Source: an uncultured Ellagibacter sp. (GTDB lineage Bacteria > Actinomycetota > Coriobacteriia > Coriobacteriales > Eggerthellaceae). Taken from it: 37,696 nt of DNA. The first letter of the stretch is position 1; every line of letters starts with the position of its first letter. Where the stretch lies: NCBI RefSeq assembly GCF_934643285.1, contig NZ_CAKUBT010000017.1:1-37696 (forward strand), written 5' to 3'. A program made the position numbers and the translations under genes. This document shows, one piece after another, positions 1-8,509 of the stretch. The notes under the pieces were generated by a model. It saw only the letters and a list, made by a program, of their open reading frames with translations. It did no database searches and was not told the DNA's origin.

Positions 1-3000
1 GGCTTCATCTGCGGGGTGATGGGCCCGGACACACGCTGCTCGAGGCGCGCGCAGTCGCAGTCGATCACCCACTCGTAGAAGGCCTTGAAGATGTCGCGCT
101 CGCCTAATCCCTCACGATAGCGCACGCTGTCGGTCAGCTCCACGCGCCCGGCGCCTTCCTTCACACGCACCATGCGCGCGCCCTCGCCCGACGCGTAGGC
201 CACATGCGTCTCGATAAGCCCCAGCTCGCGGAAGACCGCGATGCCGCACGCCGCCGACGCCGCCGTGATCTCGCAGCCCGCGCCGCTCACGATGTGCGCG
301 AGTTCGCCATCGGCCATCTCGAAGAACTCGCCGGGCGTCTTGCGCTGCCACGTTCGCAGCGTGCGGTACACCTCGGCAAGCACATCGTGATCGGGCGTCA
401 TGTCCTGCAAGATGCGGTCGTTGTGCTTCACGTCCGAGCGCCCGAACAGCAGATGCACGCGCGCATCCTTGCCGTCGCGCCCCGCACGTCCGCTCATCTG
501 GTTGAACTCGATCTCGTTGTACGGCAGCTGGAAAAGCACGACGTTGCGGATGTCGGGAATGTCCACGCCCTCGCCGAACGCTGATGTGGCCACGAGCACC
601 GCGATCGCGCCCGTGCGGAACAGCTCCTCGACGCGCGTGCGCTCGGCGCGCGAAAGGCCCGCGTTGTAGAAGCCGATGAGCGGCGCCATCTGAGGCACGC
701 GTTTGCGCAGGTTGCGGGCGAGTGCCACCGACTGCTCGCGCGAGGACACGTAGATGACGCTCTTCTCGCCCTGCGCGACGAGCGTTGCCAGGTAGTCGCC
801 GCGATTGCGCAGGTTGCGCTGATCGACCACGTGGAGGTTCGTGCGCATGGTGTCGTCCACCACGTGCCCCGCCACGGGAAGCACACGATCGATGTCGCTG
901 GTGACAGCCTCGTCCGAAGTCGCCGTAAGCGCGAGCACAACCGGGTTGCCCATCTGCGCGATAGTGCTTCCGAGCTGCGCATATGCGGGGCGATGGCCCG
1001 CGCGCGAAAGGCCGATGTGGTGAGCCTCGTCAACCACGACGAAGCCGATGCGGTCGGTAGCCGCGAACTCGGAAGCATGGCACACGAGGAACTCCGGCGT
1101 CGTGAGCACGATGTCGACCGAGCCATCCCTCAAGCCCGCAAAAACCTGGCGGCGCTCGTCAGGCGCGCTTTCCCCCGTGAGCGTGCACGCGTTGATTCCG
1201 AAGGGCGCGAGCGCCTCGTTGATATGAAACGCCTGGTCAGCGATAAGCGCACGCAACGGGTAGACGAACAGGCTCGCCGTATGGTGCGCGAGCGCCTCAC
1301 ATGCCGCATGCACTTGGAAGGTGAGCGACTTGCCGCGCCCCGTCGCCATGACGGCGAGCACGGAGTTCCCAGCGCGAAGGCTCGAGAGCACCACACGCTG
1401 CGATTTGTGCAGCTCGCGATCGCCGATGATTGCCCGCACCACCGCGTTCTCGAGCGCGTCGGGGTCGCTTTGTGCCTTCTGTTCCCATAGCGCGCGGTTC
1501 TTCTCGCGCTCCGCCTCGTATGCCTCGATGTCCTCGGGGCTCTCACAGCAGTCCTCGCAAAGCTCCGCGTCGCTCGTGGCGTACAGGTCGGCCGCGAACG
1601 ACAGGTTCTCCGGCTCGAGGCACGCCTCGAGCGCAGGGCACGTGCGAGCAGGCGTGATGGACTGAAGCATTGCCTTCACCGACTTGCGCCCGCGCCAGGT
1701 GTCGATTTCCACCTGGAACGCCGCGTTCACCACGCTGTCGGTCGTCATGAGCATGTCGATGTCGGTGCAGTGGAACATGATGCCCGAAATCGATGTGCGG
1801 CCGTTCGTGAGCGTGCACGAGAAGTGGTTCTTCTCGGCGCCGACCGCGCGGCAATGGGTGAGCAGCACGTCGCGCGCGAGGAAGCACGGCGTCGGGTTCT
1901 CCTGACCGAAGGGGGCGACTTGCTTCAGTGCGCCCACCGTTTCGAGCGTGAGCTCATCAAGGTTGATGCACGTGTCGATCTCGATGAGCGGGTGGAAGTC
2001 GTCTTCGGGCAGCTTGTCGAGGTAGTCGCAGAGCGCCTTCGAAAACGCGGGGATGTCCTTGGTTTTGAGCGTGATGCCCACCGCCGCCTCGTGTCCGCCG
2101 AAGCGAACAAGCAGGTCAGACGTCGATTCGACCGCGGCGAACAGGTTCACGCGCCCCACGCTTCGGCCCGAGCCGCGCGCCTCGTCGCCGTCGATGGTCA
2201 AAAGGATGCACGGCACGCCGTAGATGCCGACTAGGCGGCTCGCGACGATGCCCTTCACGCCCTCGTGCCACCCCTCGCCCGCAACGACGAGCGCGCGCTG
2301 GCCGTGGTAGATTTCCGCGGCCTGGACCTTCGCGATCTCGGAGAGCTCCGCCTCGATCGCACGGCGCTGGTCGTTGAGCCCTTCGAGCTCGGTTGCCAAG
2401 CGGTACGCCTCGTCGAAATCGTCGGACATGAGCAGGTTGAGCGCCAAGTCGGCGTTACCCATACGCCCTGCGGCGTTGAGGCGCGGAATGAGCGAGAAGC
2501 TGAGGTTCGTGCTGGTGAGGGGCTTGCCGACCGCCCCCGAGGTTTCAAGCAGCGCGGCGATGCACGGGCGCGGCGCCTTGTTCATCATCTTGATGCCCTC
2601 GATCACGAGCGGACGGTTCTCGCCGAGCATCGGCATGAGGTCGGCCACCGTGCCAAGCGTTGCGAAGTCGACGAAATCGCGCCAGAGGTAGGGCTTGCCG
2701 AAGCGAGCACCGAGCGCCTGCACGAGCTTCAGCGCCACGCCCGCACCGGCGAGCACGCAGCTTTGGCACGTGGCATCAATCTTCGGGTCGGCAACGGGCA
2801 CGTCTTCGGGGACCAGGTCCGTGGGCTCGTGATGGTCGGTGATCGCGACGTCGATTCCGGCCGCCTGCACGAGCTTCACCTCGGCCTTGCAGGCGATGCC
2901 GCAGTCGACCGTCACGAGGAAGTCGGGGCCGTAGGTCTTCACGCGCTCGAGCGCCGCTGCCGTGATGCCGTAGCCCTCCTCGAAGCGCTTCGGGATGAAC

Positions 3001-3332
3001 GGCACCGTGTCGGCCCCGAGTTCCCGCAGGCCACGGGTGAGAACCGTCGTCGCAGATATGCCGTCCAAGTCGAAGTCTCCGAACACGAGGATGCGGCGGC
3101 CCTTCCGCACGGCGTCCTCTAGCGCGTCGACGACGCCGCCGAGCCCGGGAATCAGGTAGGGGTCGAGCCAATCGTGCTTGAACGAGGGAAACAGAAACGC
3201 GCGCGCCGCCTTCGGGGTGTCGATTCCGCGGCCGACAAGCGTTGCCGCGACGAAACGGGGCAGGTCAAGTTCACGCTGGAGTACCGATACCATGCGACTC
3301 GACGCACGGCGAATGTTGAACTGGGCTGACAT
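1..3332 (-). CDS. recJ: RecJ single-strand exonuclease fused to a RecQ-like helicase (3' end outside window)
   Basis: About 1110 codons are visible and the frame stays open to the window edge. The N-terminal half is a RecJ 5'-3' ssDNA exonuclease: DHH-family motif DFDLDG at residues 86-91, TDHH near 165-168, and the DHHA1 motif GGHEAAVG from 412. The second half has superfamily 2 helicase motifs in the same frame: Walker A ATGRGKS (GKS from 667), DEAH box from 768, RecQ-like motif V AFGEGVDIPD and motif VI QMSGRAGRDG from 945. After the helicase, from about residue 978, comes a region resembling the C-terminal domain of Firmicute RecJ. The helicase therefore appears inserted between the nuclease and that tail. 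Five cysteines lie in the linker (565, 571, 592, 595, 596). The start is the ATG at 3332, with an AGAGGT ribosome site 8 bases away. Expected role: DNA end resection in RecF-type recombination and repair. Functions are inferred from motifs. Confidence 0.9.
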   Translation of the reverse strand, partial: MSAQFNIRRASSRMVSVLQRELDLPRFVAATLVGRGIDTPKAARAFLFPSFKHDWLDPYLIPGLGGVVDALEDAVRKGRRILVFGDFDLDGISATTVLTRGLRELGADTVPFIPKRFEEGYGITAAALERVKTYGPDFLVTVDCGIACKAEVKLVQAAGIDVAITDHHEPTDLVPEDVPVADPKIDATCQSCVLAGAGVALKLVQALGARFGKPYLWRDFVDFATLGTVADLMPMLGENRPLVIEGIKMMNKAPRPCIAALLETSGAVGKPLTSTNLSFSLIPRLNAAGRMGNADLALNLLMSDDFDEAYRLATELEGLNDQRRAIEAELSEIAKVQAAEIYHGQRALVVAGEGWHEGVKGIVASRLVGIYGVPCILLTIDGDEARGSGRSVGRVNLFAAVESTSDLLVRFGGHEAAVGITLKTKDIPAFSKALCDYLDKLPEDDFHPLIEIDTCINLDELTLETVGALKQVAPFGQENPTPCFLARDVLLTHCRAVGAEKNHFSCTLTNGRTSISGIMFHCTDIDMLMTTDSVVNAAFQVEIDTWRGRKSVKAMLQSITPARTCPALEACLEPENLSFAADLYATSDAELCEDCCESPEDIEAYEAEREKNRALWEQKAQSDPDALENAVVRAIIGDRELHKSQRVVLSSLRAGNSVLAVMATGRGKSLTFQVHAACEALAHHTASLFVYPLRALIADQAFHINEALAPFGINACTLTGESAPDERRQVFAGLRDGSVDIVLTTPEFLVCHASEFAATDRIGFVVVDEAHHIGLSRAGHRPAYAQLGSTIAQMGNPVVLALTATSDEAVTSDIDRVLPVAGHVVDDTMRTNLHVVDQRNLRNRGDYLATLVAQGEKSVIYVSSREQSVALARNLRKRVPQMAPLIGFYNAGLSRAERTRVEELFRTGAIAVLVATSAFGEGVDIPDIRNVVLFQLPYNEIEFNQMSGRAGRDGKDARVHLLFGRSDVKHNDRILQDMTPDHDVLAEVYRTLRTWQRKTPGEFFEMADGELAHIVSGAGCEITAASAACGIAVFRELGLIETHVAYASGEGARMVRVKEGAGRVELTDSVRYREGLGERDIFKAFYEWVIDCDCARLEQRVSGPITPQMK

Positions 3333-3585
3333 GGAAATCTACCTCTAAACATGCATCGCTATCTTTTCTCGCTGCGTATTTTCCCACAATCGCCGCATGG
3401 TGTCACAGCTCACTTCAACCTTGCAGGGCAGACGGCCGACAAGCCGCCCGCGCGAACCTACCATTTGGCCCCGAACACGAAGTCCAAGCAGAGCGAGCGT
3501 AAAGGACGCGTAAAGATTTCCCCATTGCCCGAAGCGCTACGCTAGGATGGAGAAAAACCGAGCTTAACAGGAAACGGATAGCACT
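3333..3585. promoter_or_regulatory. Divergent promoter region between recJ and ppx/gppA
   Basis: These 253 bases separate two divergent genes and should hold both promoters. On the plus strand TAGGAT (3543-3548) is a plausible -10 about 40 bases before the ppx start, but no good -35 stands 17 bases upstream. The same TAGGAT in a CGCTAGGATGG context recurs just before the yfhO gene. On the minus strand TTGTGG, 17 bases, AAAGAT is a weak candidate for recJ. Assignments are tentative. Confidence 0.35.
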
Positions 3586-4548
3586 ATGGCAAATTACGGC
3601 GTAATCGACCTGGGGTCGAATTCTGTGCGCCTCGTCATCTTCGACGTGAAGGACGGCATAAGCAAAAAGAAGCCCATCACCTGCAAGGACTTCCGAAGCA
3701 TCATCAACGACAAAGTGATGGCGGGGCTTTCGGCCTACGTTGATGCGGGCGAATTCACCCCGGAAGGCATCGCCCGCGCGGTCGACGTGCTCTCCGGGCA
3801 CCTGAAACGCGCGCGTTACTTCAACTGCGTGCGCACTGACATCTTCGCCACCGCCGTGCTGCGCAACTGCACGAACTCCCGCGAAGCCATCAGCGCGATC
3901 GAGAAGGCCATCGGCACTCCCGTGAACTTGCTTTCCGCCCGCGACGAGGCGCATCTCAGCTTCACCGGGGCCTCATGCGATCGCACGATTGAGAAGGGCA
4001 CCGTGGTCGATTTGGGCGGCGGATCGACCGAGCTCATCCGCGTCGAGAAAGGGCGCGACTTCGACGACGTAAGCATCGGGCAGGGCTCGCTTTCCTCTTA
4101 CGCCGGATACGTGGAGTTTGTCATGCCCCAGGCGAGCGAGGTCGAAGCAATCGAGCACGCGTTCCTCAAACGCGTCGCGGAAACTCCCGTTGACTTGCAG
4201 AAATATCGCGCCGAAACGCTCTTTGGCGTCGGGGGAAGCGCTCGTGCCGCCGCAAAGCTCTATGCCCAGATGACCGGCGAGCCCTGCCGGCCGAGAACCC
4301 TCACGCCCGCGCACTTCGACGCGCTGCTCGATCTGCTGGAGAGCAACCCGTCGAAATTCGCCCACCTTGCAGCGCGCGCCGTCCCCGAGCGCATCCACAC
4401 GGTCGGACCGGGCTGCGTCATTCTCAGCACGCTCATGCGAGAACTTGGTGCCCGCGAGCTGCAGATATGCAAGCGCGGCGTGCGCGAAGGCTATCTCATC
4501 GAGCGCATGCTGGGCAATACGCCTTGCCCAAGAGTCAAGGCTCAGTAA
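3586..4548 (+). CDS. ppx: Ppx/GppA family exopolyphosphatase or pppGpp phosphohydrolase
   Basis: This 320-residue protein has the ASKHA phosphatase fold of the Ppx/GppA family. The first phosphate-binding loop is IDLGSNSVRLVIFD at residues 7-20, the second is VVDLGGGSTELI at 140-151, and the acidic stretch ARDEAHLSF around residue 121 sits where the catalytic glutamate lies in family members. It lacks the C-terminal HD-type domain of long E. coli-type Ppx (about 500 residues), so it belongs to the short form common in Actinobacteria. Expected reaction: removal of terminal phosphate from polyphosphate, or conversion of pppGpp to ppGpp; sequence alone cannot choose. The polyphosphate kinase gene 84 bases downstream on the same strand favours polyphosphate turnover. 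Confidence 0.9.
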   Translation: MANYGVIDLGSNSVRLVIFDVKDGISKKKPITCKDFRSIINDKVMAGLSAYVDAGEFTPEGIARAVDVLSGHLKRARYFNCVRTDIFATAVLRNCTNSREAISAIEKAIGTPVNLLSARDEAHLSFTGASCDRTIEKGTVVDLGGGSTELIRVEKGRDFDDVSIGQGSLSSYAGYVEFVMPQASEVEAIEHAFLKRVAETPVDLQKYRAETLFGVGGSARAAAKLYAQMTGEPCRPRTLTPAHFDALLDLLESNPSKFAHLAARAVPERIHTVGPGCVILSTLMRELGARELQICKRGVREGYLIERMLGNTPCPRVKAQ

Positions 4549-4619
4549 CGCTTTCACCTCATCATCCCGCAGCGCGTTATCATGGAAGGTAGCGCGAAGA
4601 ACGTGTCATCATGCACATC

Positions 4620-4626
4620 AAGGAGG
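4620..4626 (+). promoter_or_regulatory. Ribosome binding site that fixes the ppk1 start
   Basis: AAGGAGG lies six bases before the ATG at 4633. An upstream in-frame ATG at 4582 has no such site and would add 17 residues unlike PPK, so 4633 is the better start. Confidence 0.8.
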
Positions 4627-4632
4627 CTCTGC

Positions 4633-7239
4633 ATGGCCAACGACAATCCCACTTCATCAGACCAGGTCATTCCCGCAGCTGGCAATCCCGCACCCTATCT
4701 TCAGAACCGCGAGCTGTCGTGGCTCGACTTCAACGAACGCGTGCTCGAGCAGGGCGCCGACGAGTCGGTCCCGCTTCTGCAGCGCCTGAACTTCATCTCC
4801 ATCTTCTGGAGCAACCTGCAGGAATTCTTCATGGTGCGCGTCGGCAGCCTGACCGACCTGTCGCTCGTGAAAAAGCACATCGTCGATTCCAAGTCCAACA
4901 TGACGCCCTCCGAGCAGCTTCGCGCCATCTATCTGCGCTGTCATGAGCTCTACCCCGCCTACGAGTGCACTTTCGAGCAGGTTCGCCTGCTGCTGAGCAA
5001 GGTGGGGGTCACGCACGTTCGTCCCGACGAGCTCACCGACGAGCAGCGCGCCTACCTGGCGGAATACGCCGAGGCCAACGTGACGCCGTTCCTCTCCCCG
5101 CAGATTATCAACGCCCGCCACCCCTTCCCGCATCTGGAAAACGGCGCGCTCTACATCGTCGTGCGCCTCGATGAGGAAGCCGACAACGCCCAGGAGCAGG
5201 CGAAAAGCGAGCAGAAGAAGAAGGGCAAGAAAGGCAAAAAGAGCAAGGGCAAGCCAGCGAAGGAGCCTGCGAAGAGCGCCTCCCTTTCGCAGAACGTCGG
5301 CGCCGAGGGAACCATGCTCGGGCTCATCCCCCTGCCGCGACAGTGCGCGCGCGTCGTGAAGCTGCCGGGCGATGGCTTTTCGTTCATCCTGCTTGAGCAT
5401 GTGGTGGAAATGGTTGCCGAGCAGGTGTTTTCCATGTACACCGTGAAGCACACCAACGTCATCTGCGTCACGCGCAACGCCGACATCGACGCGACGGAGT
5501 CCACCGACGAGAACGACGAGGACTATCGCGAGCACATGAAGCGCATCCTGAAGAAGCGCGCGCGCTTAGCCCCAGTACGCCTCGAGAGCGAGCGCGAGCT
5601 CTCCGATACCCTCGAGCCGCTGCTGCTCGATCGCCTGAACCTGAAGAAGCACCAGGTGTTCACGACGTCGGTGCCGCTCGATTTGAGCTTCACCTGGGGT
5701 TTGGCATCGCATCTTTCCGAAAAGCAGTGCGCAGCGCTCATGTATCCGCCGTTCACGCCGCAGTGGCCGGCGTGCCTCGACCGCAAACGCCCCATCATGG
5801 AGCAGGTCACGGCAGGCGGCGACGTGCTGCTTTCCTACCCCTACGAAAGCATGGACCCGTTCGTGCAGCTTCTGCGCGAGGCGTCGCGCGACCCGCGCGT
5901 CATCTCGATTAAGATCACGCTCTACCGCCTGGCCAGCCAGTCGCATCTCGCCGAGGCGCTCATCGACGCCGCCGAGAACGGCAAGGAGGTCACCGCGCTG
6001 TTCGAACTGCGCGCCCGCTTCGACGAGAGCAACAATATCGAATGGTCGCAGCGTTTTGAGCAGGCCGGATGCAACGTCATCTACGGTTTCCGCGACTACA
6101 AGGTGCACAGCAAGATCTGCTGCATCACCCGCCAGACCGACGACGGCATCCAGCACATCACGCAGCTCGGCACGGGCAATTACAACGAGAAGACGGCGAA
6201 GCTCTACACCGACCTGTCGCTTATCACGACGAGCCCCACAATCGGCCGCGATGCGACGGAGTTCTTCCGCAACATGGCGCTTGAGAACGTGTCGGACAAC
6301 TACGACGTGCTGTGGGTGGCGCCCCTGCAGGTGAAGCCGCTCATTCTGAAGAACATCGACCACCAGATCGAGCTTGCGCACCGCGACGAGCCGTGTGGGC
6401 TGTTCTTCAAGACGAACTCAGTCACCGACAAGGAGATCATCGACAAGATCGCCGAGGCATCGCAGGCGGGCGTGAAGACCGTCATGCTCGTTCGCGGGAT
6501 ATCGTGCCTGGTCCCAGGCGTGGAAGGCTACACCGAGAACGTGCGCGTCGTGTCCATCGTCGGGCGCATGCTCGAGCACAGCCGCATCTACGGCTTTGGG
6601 CCGCGCGCGAACATGAAGGTCTACCTGGCGAGCGCCGACCTCATGACGCGCAACATGGATAAGCGTGTGGAAATCGCCTGGCCCGTGCTCGACGAGAAGC
6701 TGCGCGACCGCATTTTGTCCTACATCGACGTCTCACTTTCCGACACGGCGAAGCTGCGCGAGCTGCTTCCCAACCGCCGCTACACGCCGCTTGGGTTCTT
6801 CGCGCAGGTCAGCCCCGAGGGCAAGACGATTCGATTCGACTCGCAGGCGCACTTCATGGACGAGGCGCGGCTTAAAGCGCGCATGAGCACCGAGGTGGAA
6901 GTCGAGCGCGAGGTGGAGAAGCGCGAGGCGGTCGAAGGCGCGACGAACGTGGCGCCGAGTGCGGGCACGGCAACTCCCGCGACCTCGGAGACCGCAACGG
7001 TTCCTCCAGAGGCGATGAGCGCAACGAGCAGTGCCGCTCCCGCTGACGCGGCTAGCGGCTCCCCTTCCGCTGACGCGGCCGGCACCAGCGAGCCAGCGCT
7101 CGAGCCCGATGCCATCGAGCCCGCCGAGGAAGTGACGACCACGGCGATCTTGCCCCACATCGAGCAACCGCCGCACAAGCCAAGCCTGCTCGTGCGCGCA
7201 CTTGCCGCAGCCATTCGCTTCTCCAACAGGAGGAAATAA
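4633..7239 (+). CDS. ppk1: Polyphosphate kinase PPK1 with lysine-rich loop and long C-terminal tail
   Basis: This 868-residue protein makes polyphosphate from ATP. The N-terminal signature NRELSWLDFNERVLEQ is clear. The two phospholipase-D-like catalytic histidines are His492 in DYKVHSKICC and His649 in MLEHSRIYGFG; the former corresponds to the autophosphorylated histidine of E. coli PPK. Two departures from usual PPK (about 690-720 residues) stand out. A basic insertion at residues 195-214 has 11 lysines in 20 positions, next to an acidic stretch. The C-terminal extension from about 755 is rich in Ala, Thr, Pro and Glu and ends in a short basic, probably amphipathic segment (PSLLVRALAAAIRFSNRRK). 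The upstream neighbour is a Ppx/GppA gene and a strong terminator follows, so ppx-ppk1 looks like a two-gene unit. Confidence 0.95.
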   Translation: MANDNPTSSDQVIPAAGNPAPYLQNRELSWLDFNERVLEQGADESVPLLQRLNFISIFWSNLQEFFMVRVGSLTDLSLVKKHIVDSKSNMTPSEQLRAIYLRCHELYPAYECTFEQVRLLLSKVGVTHVRPDELTDEQRAYLAEYAEANVTPFLSPQIINARHPFPHLENGALYIVVRLDEEADNAQEQAKSEQKKKGKKGKKSKGKPAKEPAKSASLSQNVGAEGTMLGLIPLPRQCARVVKLPGDGFSFILLEHVVEMVAEQVFSMYTVKHTNVICVTRNADIDATESTDENDEDYREHMKRILKKRARLAPVRLESERELSDTLEPLLLDRLNLKKHQVFTTSVPLDLSFTWGLASHLSEKQCAALMYPPFTPQWPACLDRKRPIMEQVTAGGDVLLSYPYESMDPFVQLLREASRDPRVISIKITLYRLASQSHLAEALIDAAENGKEVTALFELRARFDESNNIEWSQRFEQAGCNVIYGFRDYKVHSKICCITRQTDDGIQHITQLGTGNYNEKTAKLYTDLSLITTSPTIGRDATEFFRNMALENVSDNYDVLWVAPLQVKPLILKNIDHQIELAHRDEPCGLFFKTNSVTDKEIIDKIAEASQAGVKTVMLVRGISCLVPGVEGYTENVRVVSIVGRMLEHSRIYGFGPRANMKVYLASADLMTRNMDKRVEIAWPVLDEKLRDRILSYIDVSLSDTAKLRELLPNRRYTPLGFFAQVSPEGKTIRFDSQAHFMDEARLKARMSTEVEVEREVEKREAVEGATNVAPSAGTATPATSETATVPPEAMSATSSAAPADAASGSPSADAAGTSEPALEPDAIEPAEEVTTTAILPHIEQPPHKPSLLVRALAAAIRFSNRRK

Positions 7240-7337
7240 CGAAAGCGATTCCCAAAAAAGAGGAGGGCAGAACGTCCAGAGGAAGAGGCTTGCCAGGACT
7301 CTCCAAGGGAAAAGGCGAGCTTGTCCACAAGAGCGAG

Positions 7338-7376
7338 AAAAGCCAGGGTGCGACTTCACATCGCCCCTGGCTTTTT
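7338..7376 (+). terminator. Rho-independent terminator after ppk1
   Basis: AAAAGCCAGGG (7338-7348) pairs perfectly with CCCTGGCTTTT (7365-7375) around a 16-base loop, and the pairing runs into the T tract. The A tract on the other arm means it could also stop transcripts from the convergent leucine-rich-repeat gene ending at 7490. Confidence 0.85.
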
Positions 7377-7489
7377 CCTTGCTCGCAGGATACGGCGTAC
7401 GATTCCCATGCAGGACATGCTTCCTTCGCGATTCCGTGCGCCTCGCGCAACCCGCACGCCGCACGCAAGCCGCACGCACGCCCTGCTTG

Positions 7490-8440
7490 CTACAGCATCG
7501 CGAGCAGCTCCTCGTCGGTCGGGTTGTCGAGCGCGTCGATCAAATCGCGCACCTCCGCAAGCTGGCCTTCCACCTCGTCGAGCCGCGCCTGGATCCGCTC
7601 CTTCTCCGCACGCGCGAACATGCCCAAGCCAGCGAGCTGTTTGCGCAGCTCGTCCTCTTCGGCGCACAGGCGCTTGCCATCGGCCATGAGCTCCGCCCGA
7701 TCCACTTCATGCGCATCCTGGAATGCTGCCGAAAGCCGCGTGCGCTCAGTCTTCAGAACGACCCCCGCCCTCGCCGCAACCTCTTGCGTGAACGACTCGG
7801 GGAAACGCTGCACGACGCTATCGGGAATCGACGCGGCATCGAGGCTGGTGCATCCGCGAAACGCCCACGGCTCGATCTCCTCCACACTCTCGGGGATCAC
7901 AACCTCGCGAAGGGCTTGGCATCCCGAAAAGGCCTCTTCCCCGATCACCTTCAACGTGCTGGGCAGCTCAATCCGCTCAAGTTCGGTACAGCTCGCGAAC
8001 GCGCGGCGCCCGATCGTCTCCAAGGCTCCGAACTGCACGTCGACAAGCGAGGTGCAGCGCTGGAAGGCGTAGCGGTTGATTTCGGTCACCCCGGGCGCCA
8101 CGACGCGGGAAAGCGAAGTCGCGCCTTGGAACGTAGCGTCGTCGATGCAGCCGAGCGTGTCGGCAAACGTTATCTCGCGCAGCGAGGTGCAGTGTTGGAA
8201 AGCGCGCTTTCCCACCATGGCGACATCGCCCGGAAAGTCGACCTGCACGAGGTTGCGGCAGCCGTCGAAAGCGGCATCCCCCACCTCGATGAGGCTTTGG
8301 GGGGCGCGCAAGGAGCGCACCTCGCCCTTGAAGCGAAACGCCTTCGCCCCGATGCCGACGACACCGTCGGGCAGCACGGCATCGATGCGCTCATCCGGCT
8401 CGTCGGGGGTGAACTTCGCGACTATGATCTCGTATGCCAT
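7490..8440 (-). CDS. Cytoplasmic BspA-like leucine-rich-repeat protein with C-terminal coiled coil
   Basis: This 316-residue protein consists of about eight to nine LRR_5 (BspA/TpLRR) repeats of the form AFxxCTSLxxVxxPxxVxxIGxxAF from about residue 20 to 225. A charged helical stretch from about 245 to 310, rich in Glu, Arg and Leu, likely forms a coiled coil. No signal peptide, lipobox, LPxTG motif or membrane helix is visible, so it should be cytoplasmic, whereas most described BspA-like proteins are surface or secreted. The ATG at 8440 is preceded by GAGGTGAGGGAG. It is followed by the ppk1 terminator on the opposite side and separated from glmM by a hairpin, so it is probably monocistronic. 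The function is unknown; the repeats suggest protein binding. Confidence 0.75.
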   Translation of the reverse strand: MAYEIIVAKFTPDEPDERIDAVLPDGVVGIGAKAFRFKGEVRSLRAPQSLIEVGDAAFDGCRNLVQVDFPGDVAMVGKRAFQHCTSLREITFADTLGCIDDATFQGATSLSRVVAPGVTEINRYAFQRCTSLVDVQFGALETIGRRAFASCTELERIELPSTLKVIGEEAFSGCQALREVVIPESVEEIEPWAFRGCTSLDAASIPDSVVQRFPESFTQEVAARAGVVLKTERTRLSAAFQDAHEVDRAELMADGKRLCAEEDELRKQLAGLGMFARAEKERIQARLDEVEGQLAEVRDLIDALDNPTDEELLAML

Positions 8441-8463
8441 GGGTCTCCCTCACCTCGCGCACC

Positions 8464-8497
8464 AGGAAAGAAATCGCCCCCGATGAACAGGGGCGAT
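8464..8497 (-). terminator. Terminator after glmM
   Basis: Read on the minus strand, ATCGCCCC pairs with GGGGCGAT (8490-8497 with 8473-8480) around a nine-base loop and is followed by TTCTTTC. It lies 12 bases past the glmM stop and before the leucine-rich-repeat gene. Confidence 0.75.
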
Positions 8498-8509
8498 ATG
8501 CGATATCTT

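Noticed and set aside
4582..4632. Upstream in-frame start for ppk1 at 4582
   Set aside because: The extra 17 residues do not look like PPK, and a near-perfect ribosome site stands before 4633.
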